Assembly: GCF_014648915.1 (NCBI RefSeq)
Contig: NZ_BMSA01000027.1
Coordinates: forward strand, 91,400 to 155,399
From: Streptomyces phaeofaciens
Lineage (GTDB): Bacteria; Actinomycetota; Actinomycetes; Streptomycetales; Streptomycetaceae
Direction: 5' to 3'
Length of the DNA: 64,000 bases
The translations under genes and the position numbers were made by a program. Under the pieces are notes generated by a model. The model saw only the letters and a list, made by a program, of their open reading frames with translations, was not told the DNA's origin and did not search any database. Shown here piece by piece: positions 51,129-60,010 of this stretch (position 1 is its first letter; the number at the start of each line of letters is the position of its first letter).

Positions 51129-51182
51129 CCCCCGGGCCCCGGCCGGAGTGCGAAGGACATAGGGCTCTGCGACGATCGCTCC

Positions 51183-52283
51183 ATGATCGCTAGGCTCAGG
51201 TCGCTCACAACCCGGTGGACGTCCCTCGTGCCGGTGCTCGCGGTCGTCCTGCTGGTGCTGACCTGGGGCCGCGACCTGCCCGGAGCGGTCGTCGTGCTGG
51301 TGACGCTGGTCCTCGCCGGAGCCGTACTGGCCGCCGTGCACCATGCCGAGGTCGTCGCCCACCGGGTCGGTGAACCCTTCGGCTCCCTCGTGCTCGCGAT
51401 CGCCGTGACGATCATCGAGGTCGCCCTGATCGTCACCCTGATGGTGGACGGCGGAGACAAGTCCTCGACGCTGGCGAGGGACACGGTCTTCGCCGCCGTG
51501 ATGATCACCTGCAACGGCATCGTCGGCCTCTGCCTCCTGGTCGCCTCCCTGCGCCACGGCACGGCGATCTTCAACCCCGAGGGCACCGGTGCCGCCCTGG
51601 CCACCGTCGCGACCCTGGCCACGCTCAGCCTGGTCCTGCCGACCTTCACGACCAGCAAACCCGGCCCGGAGTTCTCCACCGTCCAGCTCACCTTCGCCGC
51701 GCTGTCCTCGCTGATCCTCTACGGGCTGTTCGTGGCGACCCAGACCGTCCGGCACCGCGACTACTTCCTGCCGATCACCCGACAGGGCGAGGTCATCACC
51801 GCGGACAGCCACGCCGACGCCCCCTCCGCCCGGACCGCCCAGATCAGCCTCGGCCTGCTCGGCCTGGCCCTGATCGGCGTGGTCGGCCTCGCCAAAGGGG
51901 TCTCGCCCACGATCGAGTCCGGCGTGGACGCGGCGGGCCTGCACCAGGCCGTCGTCGGCGTGGTCATCGCACTGCTCGTACTGCTCCCCGAGACCATCGC
52001 CGCCCTGCGCTCCGCCCGCCGCGACCGGGTCCAGACCAGCCTCAACCTGGCCCTCGGCTCCGCGATGGCGAGCATCGGCCTGACGATCCCCGCGGTCGCC
52101 CTGGCCTCCCTGTGGCTCTCCGGCCCGCTCGTCCTCGGCCTGGGCCCCACCCACATGGTCCTGCTCGCCCTCACCATCGTGGTCAGCTCCCTGACGGTGG
52201 TGCCGGGCCGGGCCACACCGCTCCAGGGCGGCGTCCATCTCGTGCTGTTCGCGGCCTACCTGGAGCTGGCCATCAATCCCTAG
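51183..52283 (+). CDS. calcium:proton antiporter family protein (ChaA/Cax-type)
   Basis: A 366-residue transporter with about eleven helices. The two alpha repeats typical of cation/proton exchangers are GEPFGSLVLAIAVTIIEVALIV (Glu in the second) and LLPETIAALRSARRDRVQTSLNLALGSAMASIGLTIP. It is most like ChaA. Its stop codon TAG (52281-52283) is the first codon inside the arm of the MITE-like element; the last residues AAYLELAINP match a normal family C-terminus, so the insertion did not visibly truncate it. ATG 51183. Confidence 0.88.
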   Translation: MIARLRSLTTRWTSLVPVLAVVLLVLTWGRDLPGAVVVLVTLVLAGAVLAAVHHAEVVAHRVGEPFGSLVLAIAVTIIEVALIVTLMVDGGDKSSTLARDTVFAAVMITCNGIVGLCLLVASLRHGTAIFNPEGTGAALATVATLATLSLVLPTFTTSKPGPEFSTVQLTFAALSSLILYGLFVATQTVRHRDYFLPITRQGEVITADSHADAPSARTAQISLGLLGLALIGVVGLAKGVSPTIESGVDAAGLHQAVVGVVIALLVLLPETIAALRSARRDRVQTSLNLALGSAMASIGLTIPAVALASLWLSGPLVLGLGPTHMVLLALTIVVSSLTVVPGRATPLQGGVHLVLFAAYLELAINP

Positions 52284-52446
52284 GGGGTGTCTCGTCGATC
52301 ATGCCGGGCTCGCGGGGTCCGGCACCGCGCCTCGCGGCGTTGTGGTCGGTTGCCATGGCTCCGCCATGACGCCCTCCTCCGCCTTGCGATGCACGGCACC
52401 GGACCCCGCTCCCTGATCCGGCCTGATCGACGAGACACCCCCTAGG
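52279..52446. mobile_element. MITE-like element with 23-bp inverted arms
   Basis: The element is 168 bp long. Its first 23 bp (52279-52301, starting CCTAGGGGGTGTC) are the exact reverse complement of its last 23 (52424-52446), and the pairing continues imperfectly (GCGGGGTCCGG... on both sides) so the whole element can fold into a long hairpin. CTAG occurs at both ends, typical of insertion at CTAG. It has no coding capacity; this type of repeat recurs in Streptomyces genomes. Confidence 0.8.
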
Positions 52447-52530
52447 CCGCGCCCGCGCAGTCCCGTCCGGCCCGTGACGCCCGGTACGCCCCCTCCGGAG
52501 GGGGACCCAGCCACGTGGCAGCGTCCCCGG

Positions 52531-53838
52531 TCAGTCCATGGCCGGCCGCACCGAGGCCACCGGTACCGGGCGCGTCTCCGGCAGCAACGCGAAGCAGCCC
52601 AGGCTGAGCAGCGCGATCCCCGTCAGATACACCCCCACGCCCCACGGCACGCGCCCCGACTGCTGCTCCGCGAGCGCCGTCGCCACGATCGGCGTGAGCG
52701 CGCCGCCGAGGACCCCGCCGAGGTTGTAGCCGACCGCCGCGCCCGTGCAGCGCACCCGCGGCTCGTACAGCTCCGGCAGATAGGCCGCGATCACCGCGAA
52801 CATCGTCACGAACGCGATCAGCGCGCCCAGGAAGCCGAGGAACATCGGCAGCGGGGCGCCCGTCGACAGCAGCGCGACCATCGGGCACATCCACAGCGCG
52901 GCCGCCGCGCATCCGGCCAGACACATCGGCCGCCGTCCGTGGCGGTCGCCGAGCATCGCCGCCACCGGCGTCAGCGCGCCCTTCACCACCACCGCGGCCA
53001 TGATGCAGGCCAGCATGACTGTCCGGCTCACGCCGAGCCGCTCGGTCGCGTACGCCAGGGACCAGGTGGTCACGGCGTAGAAGACCGCGTACCCGACGGC
53101 GAGTGCGCCGGCGGTCAGCAGGACCAGCCGCCAGTGGTCGCGCACGACCTCGGCGAGCGGCACACGCGCGTGGTCGCCGATCTCCAGGAACCGGGGGCTC
53201 TCGGGGAGCGACGACCTGAGCCACAGCCCGAGCACGGCCAGCGCCCCGGCCGCCCAGAACGGCACCCGCCACCCCCACGTCGTGAACTGCGCCTCGGTCA
53301 GGGTCGCCGACAGGACCAGCACCACACCGTTGGCGAGCACGAAGCCCACCGCGGGCCCGATCTGAGGGAAGCTCGACCACAGCCCCCGCCGCTCGACCGG
53401 CGCGTGCTCGACGGTGAGCAGCACCGCGCCGCCCCACTCCCCGCCGAGCCCCAGCCCCTGGAGGAAGCGCAGCACGAGCAGCAGCAGGGGAGCTGCCACC
53501 CCGATCGTGTCGTACGTCGGCACACAGCCGACGGCGACCGTCGACGCGCCGGTCAGCAGCAGGGAGAGGACGAGGACCGGCCGGCGCCCGCGCCGGTCCC
53601 CGATGTGCCCGAAGAGCACCGACCCCAGCGGCCGTGCCACGAAGCCCACGCCGAACGTCGCGAACGCGGCCAGGGTCCCCGCCAGCGGCGAGAACGTGGG
53701 GAAGAACAGCGGCCCGAAGATCAGCGCCGCCGCGGTCCCGTAGACGAAGAAGTCGTAGAACTCGATGGCCGTCCCGGCGAGCGAGGCGGCCGCGAGCCGT
53801 GGCATGGAGGGCGTCTTCACGGTGCGTACGTCGTGCAT
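52531..53838 (-). CDS. MFS transporter of the MHS (ProP/ShiA) family
   Basis: A 435-residue metabolite:H+ symporter with twelve helices. The MHS signatures are present: AGTAIEFYDFFVYGTAAALIF at the first helix, FGHIGDRRGRRPVLVLSLL in the first cytoplasmic loop, RFLQGLGLGGEWGGAVLL, and YLPELYEPRVRCTGAAVGYN. Members take up organic acids, osmolytes or shikimate; the exact substrate is not decided. ATG 53838 gives MHDVRTVKTPSM. It lies 60 bp downstream of the carboxypeptidase gene start region on the same strand. Confidence 0.92.
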   Translation of the reverse strand: MHDVRTVKTPSMPRLAAASLAGTAIEFYDFFVYGTAAALIFGPLFFPTFSPLAGTLAAFATFGVGFVARPLGSVLFGHIGDRRGRRPVLVLSLLLTGASTVAVGCVPTYDTIGVAAPLLLLVLRFLQGLGLGGEWGGAVLLTVEHAPVERRGLWSSFPQIGPAVGFVLANGVVLVLSATLTEAQFTTWGWRVPFWAAGALAVLGLWLRSSLPESPRFLEIGDHARVPLAEVVRDHWRLVLLTAGALAVGYAVFYAVTTWSLAYATERLGVSRTVMLACIMAAVVVKGALTPVAAMLGDRHGRRPMCLAGCAAAALWMCPMVALLSTGAPLPMFLGFLGALIAFVTMFAVIAAYLPELYEPRVRCTGAAVGYNLGGVLGGALTPIVATALAEQQSGRVPWGVGVYLTGIALLSLGCFALLPETRPVPVASVRPAMD

Positions 53839-53898
53839 GGGAGGTCAACTACCCACGGTGACGGCCGGTTACGGGGGCGCGCGGAGTGACGGGCGGGG

Positions 53899-54945
53899 TC
53901 AGTAGGTGACGGTGATGCGCCGCGCGGGGCCGTCGACGCGGACCGTCCCGCCGTAGGGGATGACGAGCTGCGGGTCCGTGTGGCCGAAGTCCACGTCGAA
54001 GACGGCCAGCGTGTCGGGGGCGTATTGCGCCAGCGCGCGCTCCACCGCCGCGCGCTGCTCGTCGGCGTACCGGGCGGCCTCCTGCGGGGTGTGGGGGTGG
54101 TCGAAGGACCAGGTCTTGGCGCGGCCCATGAGCAGCGCGGGGAAGCGCCCCAGCAGCCCGCGCTCACCCATGTTGCGCAGGATCCGGTAGACCTCCGTGG
54201 CGCTCGGCAGCTCCTCCGAGGTCTCCAGGAACAGCACACCGCCGTCGTACGCCGACGGGTCGGGCGCGATCTCGCGATCGGCCATCAGCAGCCAGGAGAG
54301 GATCTCCAGGTTGCCGCCCCAGCTGCGGCCCTCCACCACGCGGTCGGGGCCCCGCCAGGTCCAGCCACCGCCGGGCCGGGTCTCCGGCTCCGTCTCGAAG
54401 GTCGCCGGGTCGGCCCAGTCGCGGTCGACGTCGTTCCAGCGCTCGGCGGGCCGCAGCTCGTAGGGGCCCGAGGTGAACAGCGCGGCGCGCAGGGAATCGG
54501 CGGTGAGCCGGTCCATGGCCACGGGCCGCCCGAGCTGGACCATCACGGTCGCGCCGTGGTAGCCGACGATCCCCGTGCCGTGGAGGAAGGCGAGCAGGTT
54601 GGTGTTGTCGCTCGTCCCGAAGAACGGCTTGGGGTGGGCCCGGATCAACTCCCGGTCCAGCAGCGGCAGCACGGTGATCTGGTCGTCGCCCCCGATCGAG
54701 GCGATGACCGCCTTGATGTCGGGATCGGCGAAGGCCGCGTGGATGTCGTCCGCCCGCGCCTGGGGAGTCGCCCCCATCGTGCGGGTCGTCGGGTACTCGA
54801 CGGGCTCCAGGCCGAAGTCCTCGCGCAGCCGCCGAAGGCCCAGTTCATGGGGGCGCGGGAAGAGCGCGGGCAGGCCGGCGCCGGGCGACAGGACGGCTAC
54901 GCGATCTCCGGGTGACGGCTTCGGCGGATACACGGGAGTGATCAT
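53899..54945 (-). CDS. LD-carboxypeptidase-like S66 peptidase
   Basis: A 348-residue cytoplasmic serine peptidase of family S66 (LdcA/MccF). The N-terminal GDRVAVLSPGAGLPALFPRP, the nucleophile Ser in KPFFGTSDNTNLLAFLH (about residue 120), and the C-terminal ETSEELPSATEVYRIL (Glu) and GRAKTW plus HTDPQLVIPYG (His) are the triad regions. It may recycle peptidoglycan tetrapeptides or inactivate microcin-type compounds (MccF-like). ATG 54945 has no ribosome-binding site on this strand. Divergent from aroQ. Confidence 0.88.
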   Translation of the reverse strand: MITPVYPPKPSPGDRVAVLSPGAGLPALFPRPHELGLRRLREDFGLEPVEYPTTRTMGATPQARADDIHAAFADPDIKAVIASIGGDDQITVLPLLDRELIRAHPKPFFGTSDNTNLLAFLHGTGIVGYHGATVMVQLGRPVAMDRLTADSLRAALFTSGPYELRPAERWNDVDRDWADPATFETEPETRPGGGWTWRGPDRVVEGRSWGGNLEILSWLLMADREIAPDPSAYDGGVLFLETSEELPSATEVYRILRNMGERGLLGRFPALLMGRAKTWSFDHPHTPQEAARYADEQRAAVERALAQYAPDTLAVFDVDFGHTDPQLVIPYGGTVRVDGPARRITVTY

Positions 54946-55042
54946 GCGGGGAGGGTACGGGCTCCGGCCCCGCGGTTTCACCGTGATAAACCGGTCCGAG
55001 CAGCGGTCCCGGACGGGCCGCTCCCGACGGACCGGAGGAACC

Positions 55043-55516
55043 GTGCCCCGCACCCTGGCCAACGCCCCGATCATGATCCTGAACGGCCCCAACCTGAACC
55101 TCCTGGGCCAGCGGCAGCCGGAGATCTACGGGTCCGACACGCTCGCCGACATCGAGGCGATGTGTGTGAAGGCGGCGGCCGCGCACGGCGGCACGGTGGA
55201 CTTCCGGCAGTCCAACCACGAGGGCCTGCTGGTGGACTGGATCCACGAGGCGCGCCTCGGCCACTGCGGCATCGTGATCAACCCGGGCGCCTACTCGCAC
55301 ACCTCGGTCGCGATCCTGGACGCGCTCAACACCTGCGACGGCCTGCCGGTCCTGGAGGTCCACATCTCCAACATCCACCGGCGCGAGTCCTTCCGGCATC
55401 ACTCGTACGTCTCCCTGCGCGCCGACGGGGTCATCGCCGGCTGCGGGGTGCAGGGGTACGTGTTCGGTGTGGAGCGGGTGGCGGCGCTGGCGGGGGCGGC
55501 CCAGGCCGACGCGTAA
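55043..55516 (+). CDS. aroQ: type II 3-dehydroquinate dehydratase
   Basis: Converts 3-dehydroquinate to 3-dehydroshikimate in the shikimate or quinate pathway. The 157-residue protein has the complete family motifs: NGPNLNLLGQRQPEIYG (with catalytic Tyr and Arg), SNHEGLLVDWIHEA, IVINPGAYSHTSVAI (active-site Asn, His) and VHISNIHRRESFRHHSYVS. It assembles as a dodecamer. GTG 55043 has CGGAGGAA 4-5 nt upstream. No other aro gene is adjacent. Confidence 0.97.
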   Translation: MPRTLANAPIMILNGPNLNLLGQRQPEIYGSDTLADIEAMCVKAAAAHGGTVDFRQSNHEGLLVDWIHEARLGHCGIVINPGAYSHTSVAILDALNTCDGLPVLEVHISNIHRRESFRHHSYVSLRADGVIAGCGVQGYVFGVERVAALAGAAQADA

Positions 55517-55541
55517 GCACCGGCCTCCAGGCGAACGTCCC

Positions 55542-56294
55542 TTACAGACGTCCGGCCTCCACGATCCGTCGCAGGAAGCGCCGCGTGCGCTCCTGCTGCG
55601 GGTCCCCGAAGAGCTGCTCGGCGGTGCCGCGCTCCAGCACGACCCCTCCGTCCAGAAAACAGACCTGGTCGGCGACCTCGCGCGCGAAGCCCATCTCGTG
55701 CGTGGCCAGCACCATGGTCATCCCCTCGCCCTTCAGATCGCGGACGACGTTCAGGACCTCGCCCACCAGCTCCGGGTCGAGGGCCGCGGTGATCTCGTCG
55801 AGCAGCAGCAGCCGGGGACGTACGGCCAGGGCACGCACGATCGCCACACGCTGCTGCTGGCCGCCGCTGAGCCGGTCGGGGTACTCGCCGGCCTTGCCGC
55901 CCAGCCCGAGCCGCTCCAGCAGCTCCCCGGCCCGCTCCTCGGCCTCCGCCCGGGCGACACCGTGCACCCGGCGCGGCGCGAGCGTGATGTTCTCCAGCAC
56001 GGTCATGTGCGGGAACAGGTTGTACGCCTGGAAGACCACGCCGATACGGCGCCGCACCGCGTCCTGGTCCGCCCGCGGATCGGTGATCTCCTCGCCGTCC
56101 AGCCAGATCGCGCCGTCGTCGATGTCCTCCAGCAGGTTGGCGCAGCGCAGCAGCGTGGACTTGCCCGAGCCGGAGGCGCCGATCAGCGCCGTCACCGTGT
56201 GCGGGGCGACCTCCAGATCGACGTCCCTGAGGACGACCGAACCGCCGAAGGTCTTGCGGACGGACTCCATCCGCAGCACCGGCGCGTCACTCAT
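55542..56294 (-). CDS. polar amino acid ABC transporter ATPase
   Basis: A 250-residue ATPase of the GlnQ/ArtP-type. Walker A is IGASGSGKSTLL, Q-loop VVFQAYNLFPHMTVLENI, signature DRLSGGQQQRVAIVRAL, Walker B LLLLDEITAALDPELVGEVL, and H-loop ATHEMGFAREVAD. With the overlapping permease and binding protein it imports an amino acid, ligand unknown. Its ATG (56294) overlaps the permease stop. Confidence 0.96.
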   Translation of the reverse strand: MSDAPVLRMESVRKTFGGSVVLRDVDLEVAPHTVTALIGASGSGKSTLLRCANLLEDIDDGAIWLDGEEITDPRADQDAVRRRIGVVFQAYNLFPHMTVLENITLAPRRVHGVARAEAEERAGELLERLGLGGKAGEYPDRLSGGQQQRVAIVRALAVRPRLLLLDEITAALDPELVGEVLNVVRDLKGEGMTMVLATHEMGFAREVADQVCFLDGGVVLERGTAEQLFGDPQQERTRRFLRRIVEAGRL

Positions 56295-57220
56295 GTCGTT
56301 CCTCCCTGGGCCCGCTGACGGTCCATCCGGGCCGTCACCCAGTCCGTGAAGCGGGTCATCGGAATGGTCAGCGCGACGAAGACCAGCCCCGCCACGATGT
56401 ACGGCGTGTAGTTGAGGCTGCGGCCCACGATGATGTCGGCCGCGCGGACGGCGTCGATGGCGCCGCCGATCGACACCAGGCCGGTGTCCTTCTGGAGGGA
56501 CACCAGGTCGTTCAGGAGGGGCGGCACCTGGCGGCGTACGGCCTGGGGCAGCACCACGTACCGCAGCGCCTGCCGGTTGGACAGGCCCAGGGAGCGGGCC
56601 GCGGCGCGCTGCGAGGGGTGCACGGACTCGATGCCGGCGCGGAACACCTCGGCGACGTACGCCGAGTACGTCAGCGTCAGCGCCGTGCCGCCCAGCAGCA
56701 CCGGATCCACCGTCACGCCCTGGAGCCGCAGCGCGGGGACGCCCAGCACCACGATCATCAGGTTGATGATCAGCGGCAGCCCCCGGAAGAAGTCCGTGTA
56801 GGCCGCCGCGAGCACCCGCAGCGGGAAGAAGACGGGACCGCGCAGGGTGCGGGCCACGGCGATCAGCATGCCGAGGACGAGTACGGCGGCGCCGCAGATC
56901 AGCAGCAGCCGGACGTTCAGCCAGAGGCCTTCCAGGACCTTGGGGAACGCCTCGCGCGCGTACTGCCCGTTGAAGAACGTCTCCTTGGTGCGCGGCCAGC
57001 CGGGTGCGCCGACCACGACGAGGTAGAGGACGACCGCCGTCACGAGGGTGGAGAGCGCGGCGATCGCCGTCGCGCGGCGGGCCCGTCTGCGCCGGTGGCG
57101 CTCCCGCTCCAGCCGCCGCTGCGACGGCACGTACCCGTCGTCGGGACCGGCCGCGGCGGTGGAGGGGGCGCCCTTGTCGTCCGCTCCCTCCGGGCCGGAC
57201 TCCTCCTCGGTGACGGTCAC
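56291..57220 (-). CDS. polar amino acid ABC transporter permease
   Basis: A 309-residue membrane component. The first 60 residues are a hydrophilic, Arg-rich extension; then come five or six helices with the HisMQ-type region, FRGLPLIINLMIVVLGVPAL near residue 155 and the EAA loop EVFRAGIESVHPSQRAAARSLGLSNRQALRYVVLPQA. GTG 57220 overlaps the binding-protein stop (GTGA) and its 3' end overlaps the ATPase ATG, so the three genes are one tightly coupled operon. Confidence 0.94.
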   Translation of the reverse strand: MTVTEEESGPEGADDKGAPSTAAAGPDDGYVPSQRRLERERHRRRRARRATAIAALSTLVTAVVLYLVVVGAPGWPRTKETFFNGQYAREAFPKVLEGLWLNVRLLLICGAAVLVLGMLIAVARTLRGPVFFPLRVLAAAYTDFFRGLPLIINLMIVVLGVPALRLQGVTVDPVLLGGTALTLTYSAYVAEVFRAGIESVHPSQRAAARSLGLSNRQALRYVVLPQAVRRQVPPLLNDLVSLQKDTGLVSIGGAIDAVRAADIIVGRSLNYTPYIVAGLVFVALTIPMTRFTDWVTARMDRQRAQGGTT

Positions 57221-58101
57221 TTGAGCACCGGGGCGTCGACGGCGTCGGAGAGCCACTCCTGCTCGATCCTCGCCAGGGTGCCGTTCTCCCGGAGGGTGTC
57301 CACGGCGTCCGTCACGCACGAGGTGAGCGCGCTGCCCTTGTCGAGCACGAGCCCGAACTGCTCCGGCGTACCGCCCTGGTTCTCGAACTGGCCGACGATC
57401 CTCGCGTCGGTCACCTCGGCGGCGGTGATGTAGAAGGCGGTCGGCAGATCGACCACGACGGCGTCGACCTGACCGTTCTTCAGCGCGGACTTGGCCTGGT
57501 CGTTCTTGGAGTAGACGGCCGGCTCCCGGGTCGGCTTCACCACGTTCTCGATGTAGTCGAGGCTCGTCGTGCCGACCTGGGCGCCCAGCTTGAGGCCCTT
57601 GAGGTCCGCGACGCTCGTCGCCTTCGCGGCCGGGGAGTCCTTCAGCGCGATGACGGCCTGTCGCACGTCGTAGTAGCCGGACGAGAAGTCCACGGCCTTC
57701 TTGCGTTCGTCGCTGATCGACACCTGGTTGATGTCGAAGTCGAAGGTCTTCTCGCCGGGCGCGAAAGCCTTGTTGAACGGCACGCTCTGCCAGACGACGG
57801 CGCTCTTGTCGTATCCGAGCTGCTTCGCCACGGCGTACGCGACGGCCGACTCGAAGCCTTCGCCGTTGGACGGCTTGTCGTCCTTGAACCACGGCTCGTA
57901 CGCGGGCTGGTCGGTGGCGATCGTCAGCCTGCCGGAGGTCTCGGTGGCCAACTTGCCCTGGGTGCAGGTGTTCGCGGCCGATCCGGACGGCTTCGCGGCC
58001 GCGTCCTCCTCGGGCTGCGGGGCGCAGCCGACAGCGGTCGCGAGGAGGGCCACGGTGGCGCCGGCGACGGCGCGGCGCAGAACGCGGGGGGCGAGGTGCA
58101 T
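57217..58101 (-). CDS. amino acid ABC transporter substrate-binding lipoprotein
   Basis: A 294-residue periplasmic-type (cell-surface lipoprotein) receptor. A lipid-attachment Cys lies at residue 26 (LLATAVGCAPQPE). The SBP type 3 fold follows: LTIATDQPAYEPWFKDDKPSNGEGFESAVAYAVAKQLGYD, FDFDINQVSISDERKKAVDFSSGYYDVRQAVI, LKLGAQVGTTSLDYIENVV. This GlnH-type architecture points to a polar amino acid ligand. ATG 58101 has no strong ribosome-binding site. First gene of the operon. Confidence 0.94.
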   Translation of the reverse strand: MHLAPRVLRRAVAGATVALLATAVGCAPQPEEDAAAKPSGSAANTCTQGKLATETSGRLTIATDQPAYEPWFKDDKPSNGEGFESAVAYAVAKQLGYDKSAVVWQSVPFNKAFAPGEKTFDFDINQVSISDERKKAVDFSSGYYDVRQAVIALKDSPAAKATSVADLKGLKLGAQVGTTSLDYIENVVKPTREPAVYSKNDQAKSALKNGQVDAVVVDLPTAFYITAAEVTDARIVGQFENQGGTPEQFGLVLDKGSALTSCVTDAVDTLRENGTLARIEQEWLSDAVDAPVLK

Positions 58102-58355
58102 GGCGGGAGAGTGGCAGCCCGGAGCCCTGATTGTCGAGGTCACACCATGATGCGTCCGCATGCTGGGAACGGGTGTTGCAGTCTCGTGAACAGGGGCGAG
58201 AAGGCTTGCCCGGGCCGCCGGCCGAGGGCGGGGAACGTAGACCGGCGGCCCATACCGCGCCGGAGCCGTCATCCCGCGCGGGGCTGGCACCAGTTGACCG
58301 CGCAACGACGTGGGTGGGGAGCGCGCGCGAGGGACCGGAGTGTGCGCGCGATTCA

Positions 58356-58389
58356 CACGGGGCGCGCGTTCGGCAACGCGCGCCCCGTG
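58356..58389 (-). terminator. terminator of the metallo-hydrolase operon
   Basis: A perfect 15-bp stem (58356-58370 with 58375-58389) closes a CGGC tetraloop. It lies downstream of the metallo-hydrolase gene on the minus strand. Confidence 0.85.
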
Positions 58390-58420
58390 GAGGGAAATAC
58401 ACCACCGCCGTGCGAGCAAT

Positions 58421-58476
58421 CACGACAGCGGAGTCACGACGGTGGAGTCACGACAGTGGAATCGCGACAGTGGAAT
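58421..58476. repeat. 14-bp tandem repeat
   Basis: Four 14-bp units start at 58421, 58435, 58449 and 58463 (CACGACAGCGGAGT and close variants), with a partial fifth. Each keeps CGAC(A/G)G(C/T)GGA. Confidence 0.85.
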
Positions 58477-58503
58477 CGCGAGGGAGCAACGGCGAGGGAG
58501 GAA

Positions 58504-59160
58504 TCACCACCCGCGCGCGTGCCACTCCGGAAGGTGCGGCCGCTCCGCGCCCAGCGTGGTGTCGTTGCCGTGCCCCGGGTAGACCCACGTCTCGTCCGGC
58601 AGCGTCTCGAAGATCTTCGTCTCGACGTCGTGGATCAGACGGGCGAACGCCTCCGGGTCCTTCCAGGTGTTGCCCACGCCGCCCGGGAAGAGGCAGTCGC
58701 CGGTGAACACGTGCGGGTGCCCGTGCGGGTCGTCGTAGACCAGCGCGATCGAGCCCGGTGTGTGCCCGACCAGATGGCGTGCGGTCAGCTGCACTTGGCC
58801 CACCCGGATCACGTCGCCGTCGTCGACCAGGACGTCGGTCGCCACCGGGATGCCCCCGGCGTCCTCCCGGCCGGCGTACGTACGCGCGCCCGTGGCCGCC
58901 ACGACCTCGGCGAGCGCCTGCCAGTGGTCGCCGTGCTGGTGCGTGGTGACGACGGACGCGATGCCGTCGTCACCGATCATGCCGATCAGTGCCCCGGCCT
59001 CGTTGGCCGCGTCGATCAGCAGCTGCTCGTCCGTTGCCCGGCAGCGCAGCAGGTAGGCGTTGTTGTTCATCGGGCCGACCGCGATCTTGGTGATCATCAG
59101 GTCCTTGAGCTCGTGGACGTCCGCCGGGCCGCCGACCGTCACCTCTCCGCTGTACGTCAT
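58504..59160 (-). CDS. MBL-fold metallo-hydrolase (glyoxalase II-like)
   Basis: A 218-residue zinc hydrolase. Metal ligands are in VVTTHQHGDHWQAL (H-x-H-x-D-H), VGHTPGS, FTGDCLFPGG and YPGHGNDTTLG, the layout of glyoxalase II-type enzymes, which hydrolyse thioesters such as mycothiol or bacillithiol conjugates. Its position 10 bp after a mycothiol-dependent-enzyme gene supports a thiol-linked detoxification role. ATG 59160. Confidence 0.9.
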   Translation of the reverse strand: MTYSGEVTVGGPADVHELKDLMITKIAVGPMNNNAYLLRCRATDEQLLIDAANEAGALIGMIGDDGIASVVTTHQHGDHWQALAEVVAATGARTYAGREDAGGIPVATDVLVDDGDVIRVGQVQLTARHLVGHTPGSIALVYDDPHGHPHVFTGDCLFPGGVGNTWKDPEAFARLIHDVETKIFETLPDETWVYPGHGNDTTLGAERPHLPEWHARGW

Positions 59161-59170
59161 GACGGCCAGC

Positions 59171-59866
59171 CTATAGCGGCGGAAGGGACGGGAGGGGTCC
59201 GCCGACGACGGTCAGGCCGGATCCGTCGCGTCGCCCGGCGAGCCAGCCCAGGAGGTCGGCGGGTGATCCCGTGACGGTCACCTCGGATCCCTCGGGCTCC
59301 TCGGACGCGCGGCCGGTGTGCCACGCGCGTGTGCCCTCCGTCAGACGGGTCGGCGGCACCTCGGGATGCCCGGCGAACCGCTCCACCAGGAACACGGTCT
59401 CCCGCTCGGTGAACTCCGCCGGCAGGTCCTCCAGCTCGTAGCCGATCCCGAGGTCCACATGGTGCAGCGCGACCTCCGCCCACCGCCGGAAGGGCACCCT
59501 TGAGGCGCTGTCGGTGACCCCGTTGCGCAGCTCCACCGTGCGGGACCAGTCGGCGGGCGCGGCCCCCGTCTCCTGGAAGAGGGCCGCGCTCTCCCGGACA
59601 TCCGTGAGCTGCACGTCCAGGGGGCGCGGGGCGTCCCGTTCGATGTCGGCGTCCCGGACGTGCGCGTCGGCGTACATGGGACGGCCTTCGAGGACGTTCG
59701 CGAGGGCGTCCGCGTTGCGGGCGATGTGGGCGAGGACGTGGCCGCGGCTCCAGCCGGGCAGACGTGACGGCTCGGCCAGCGATGAGTTGTCCAGTTTGGC
59801 GACTGCGGTGAGCAGCTGCTCCGTCGCGTCACGTACAGACACCAGGTCATGAGCGTGATCAATCAT
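59171..59866 (-). CDS. maleylpyruvate isomerase/DinB-type mycothiol-dependent enzyme
   Basis: A 231-residue member of the mycothiol-dependent maleylpyruvate isomerase family, with the DinB four-helix bundle: LLTAVAKLDNSSLAEPSRLPGWSRGHVLAHIARNADALANVL (metal-binding His in HVLAHIARN), and EVALHHVDLGIGYELEDLP (second and third His). The C-terminal half (VTVTGSPADLLGWLAGR) is the SCP2-like domain. ATG 59866 is preceded by a good promoter ending 7 nt before it, so the transcript is leaderless. Operon with the metallo-hydrolase. Confidence 0.9.
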   Translation of the reverse strand: MIDHAHDLVSVRDATEQLLTAVAKLDNSSLAEPSRLPGWSRGHVLAHIARNADALANVLEGRPMYADAHVRDADIERDAPRPLDVQLTDVRESAALFQETGAAPADWSRTVELRNGVTDSASRVPFRRWAEVALHHVDLGIGYELEDLPAEFTERETVFLVERFAGHPEVPPTRLTEGTRAWHTGRASEEPEGSEVTVTGSPADLLGWLAGRRDGSGLTVVGGPLPSLPPL

Positions 59867-59873
59867 GGTGCTG

Positions 59874-59902
59874 ACCCTAGCCTCGCCACACCTTCGGGTG
59901 AA
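59874..59902 (-). promoter_or_regulatory. promoter of the DinB/metallo-hydrolase operon
   Basis: On the minus strand TTCACC (59902-59897), 17 nt, then TAGGGT (59879-59874), 7 nt from the ATG. Standard vegetative spacing. Confidence 0.65.
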
Positions 59903-60010
59903 GGTGGCGGACCACAACCCAAAATCGAATGCACGTGCTATATGGTCGGTGGCGGCGTCGGGCATGCTGGAAGGCCGGGGATTGTTGTCAACCGGTGAAT
60001 CCGACCGGCG

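Larger units (their letters stand above)
58102..58503. other. 402-bp intergenic region with inverted and tandem repeats
   Basis: Between the binding-protein gene and the metallo-hydrolase stop. It holds an inverted repeat (GGGCCGCCGG 58212-58221 with CCGGCGGCCC 58242-58251), a 15-bp hairpin at 58356-58389, and a 14-bp tandem repeat at 58421-58476. No gene was recognised. Confidence 0.6.
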
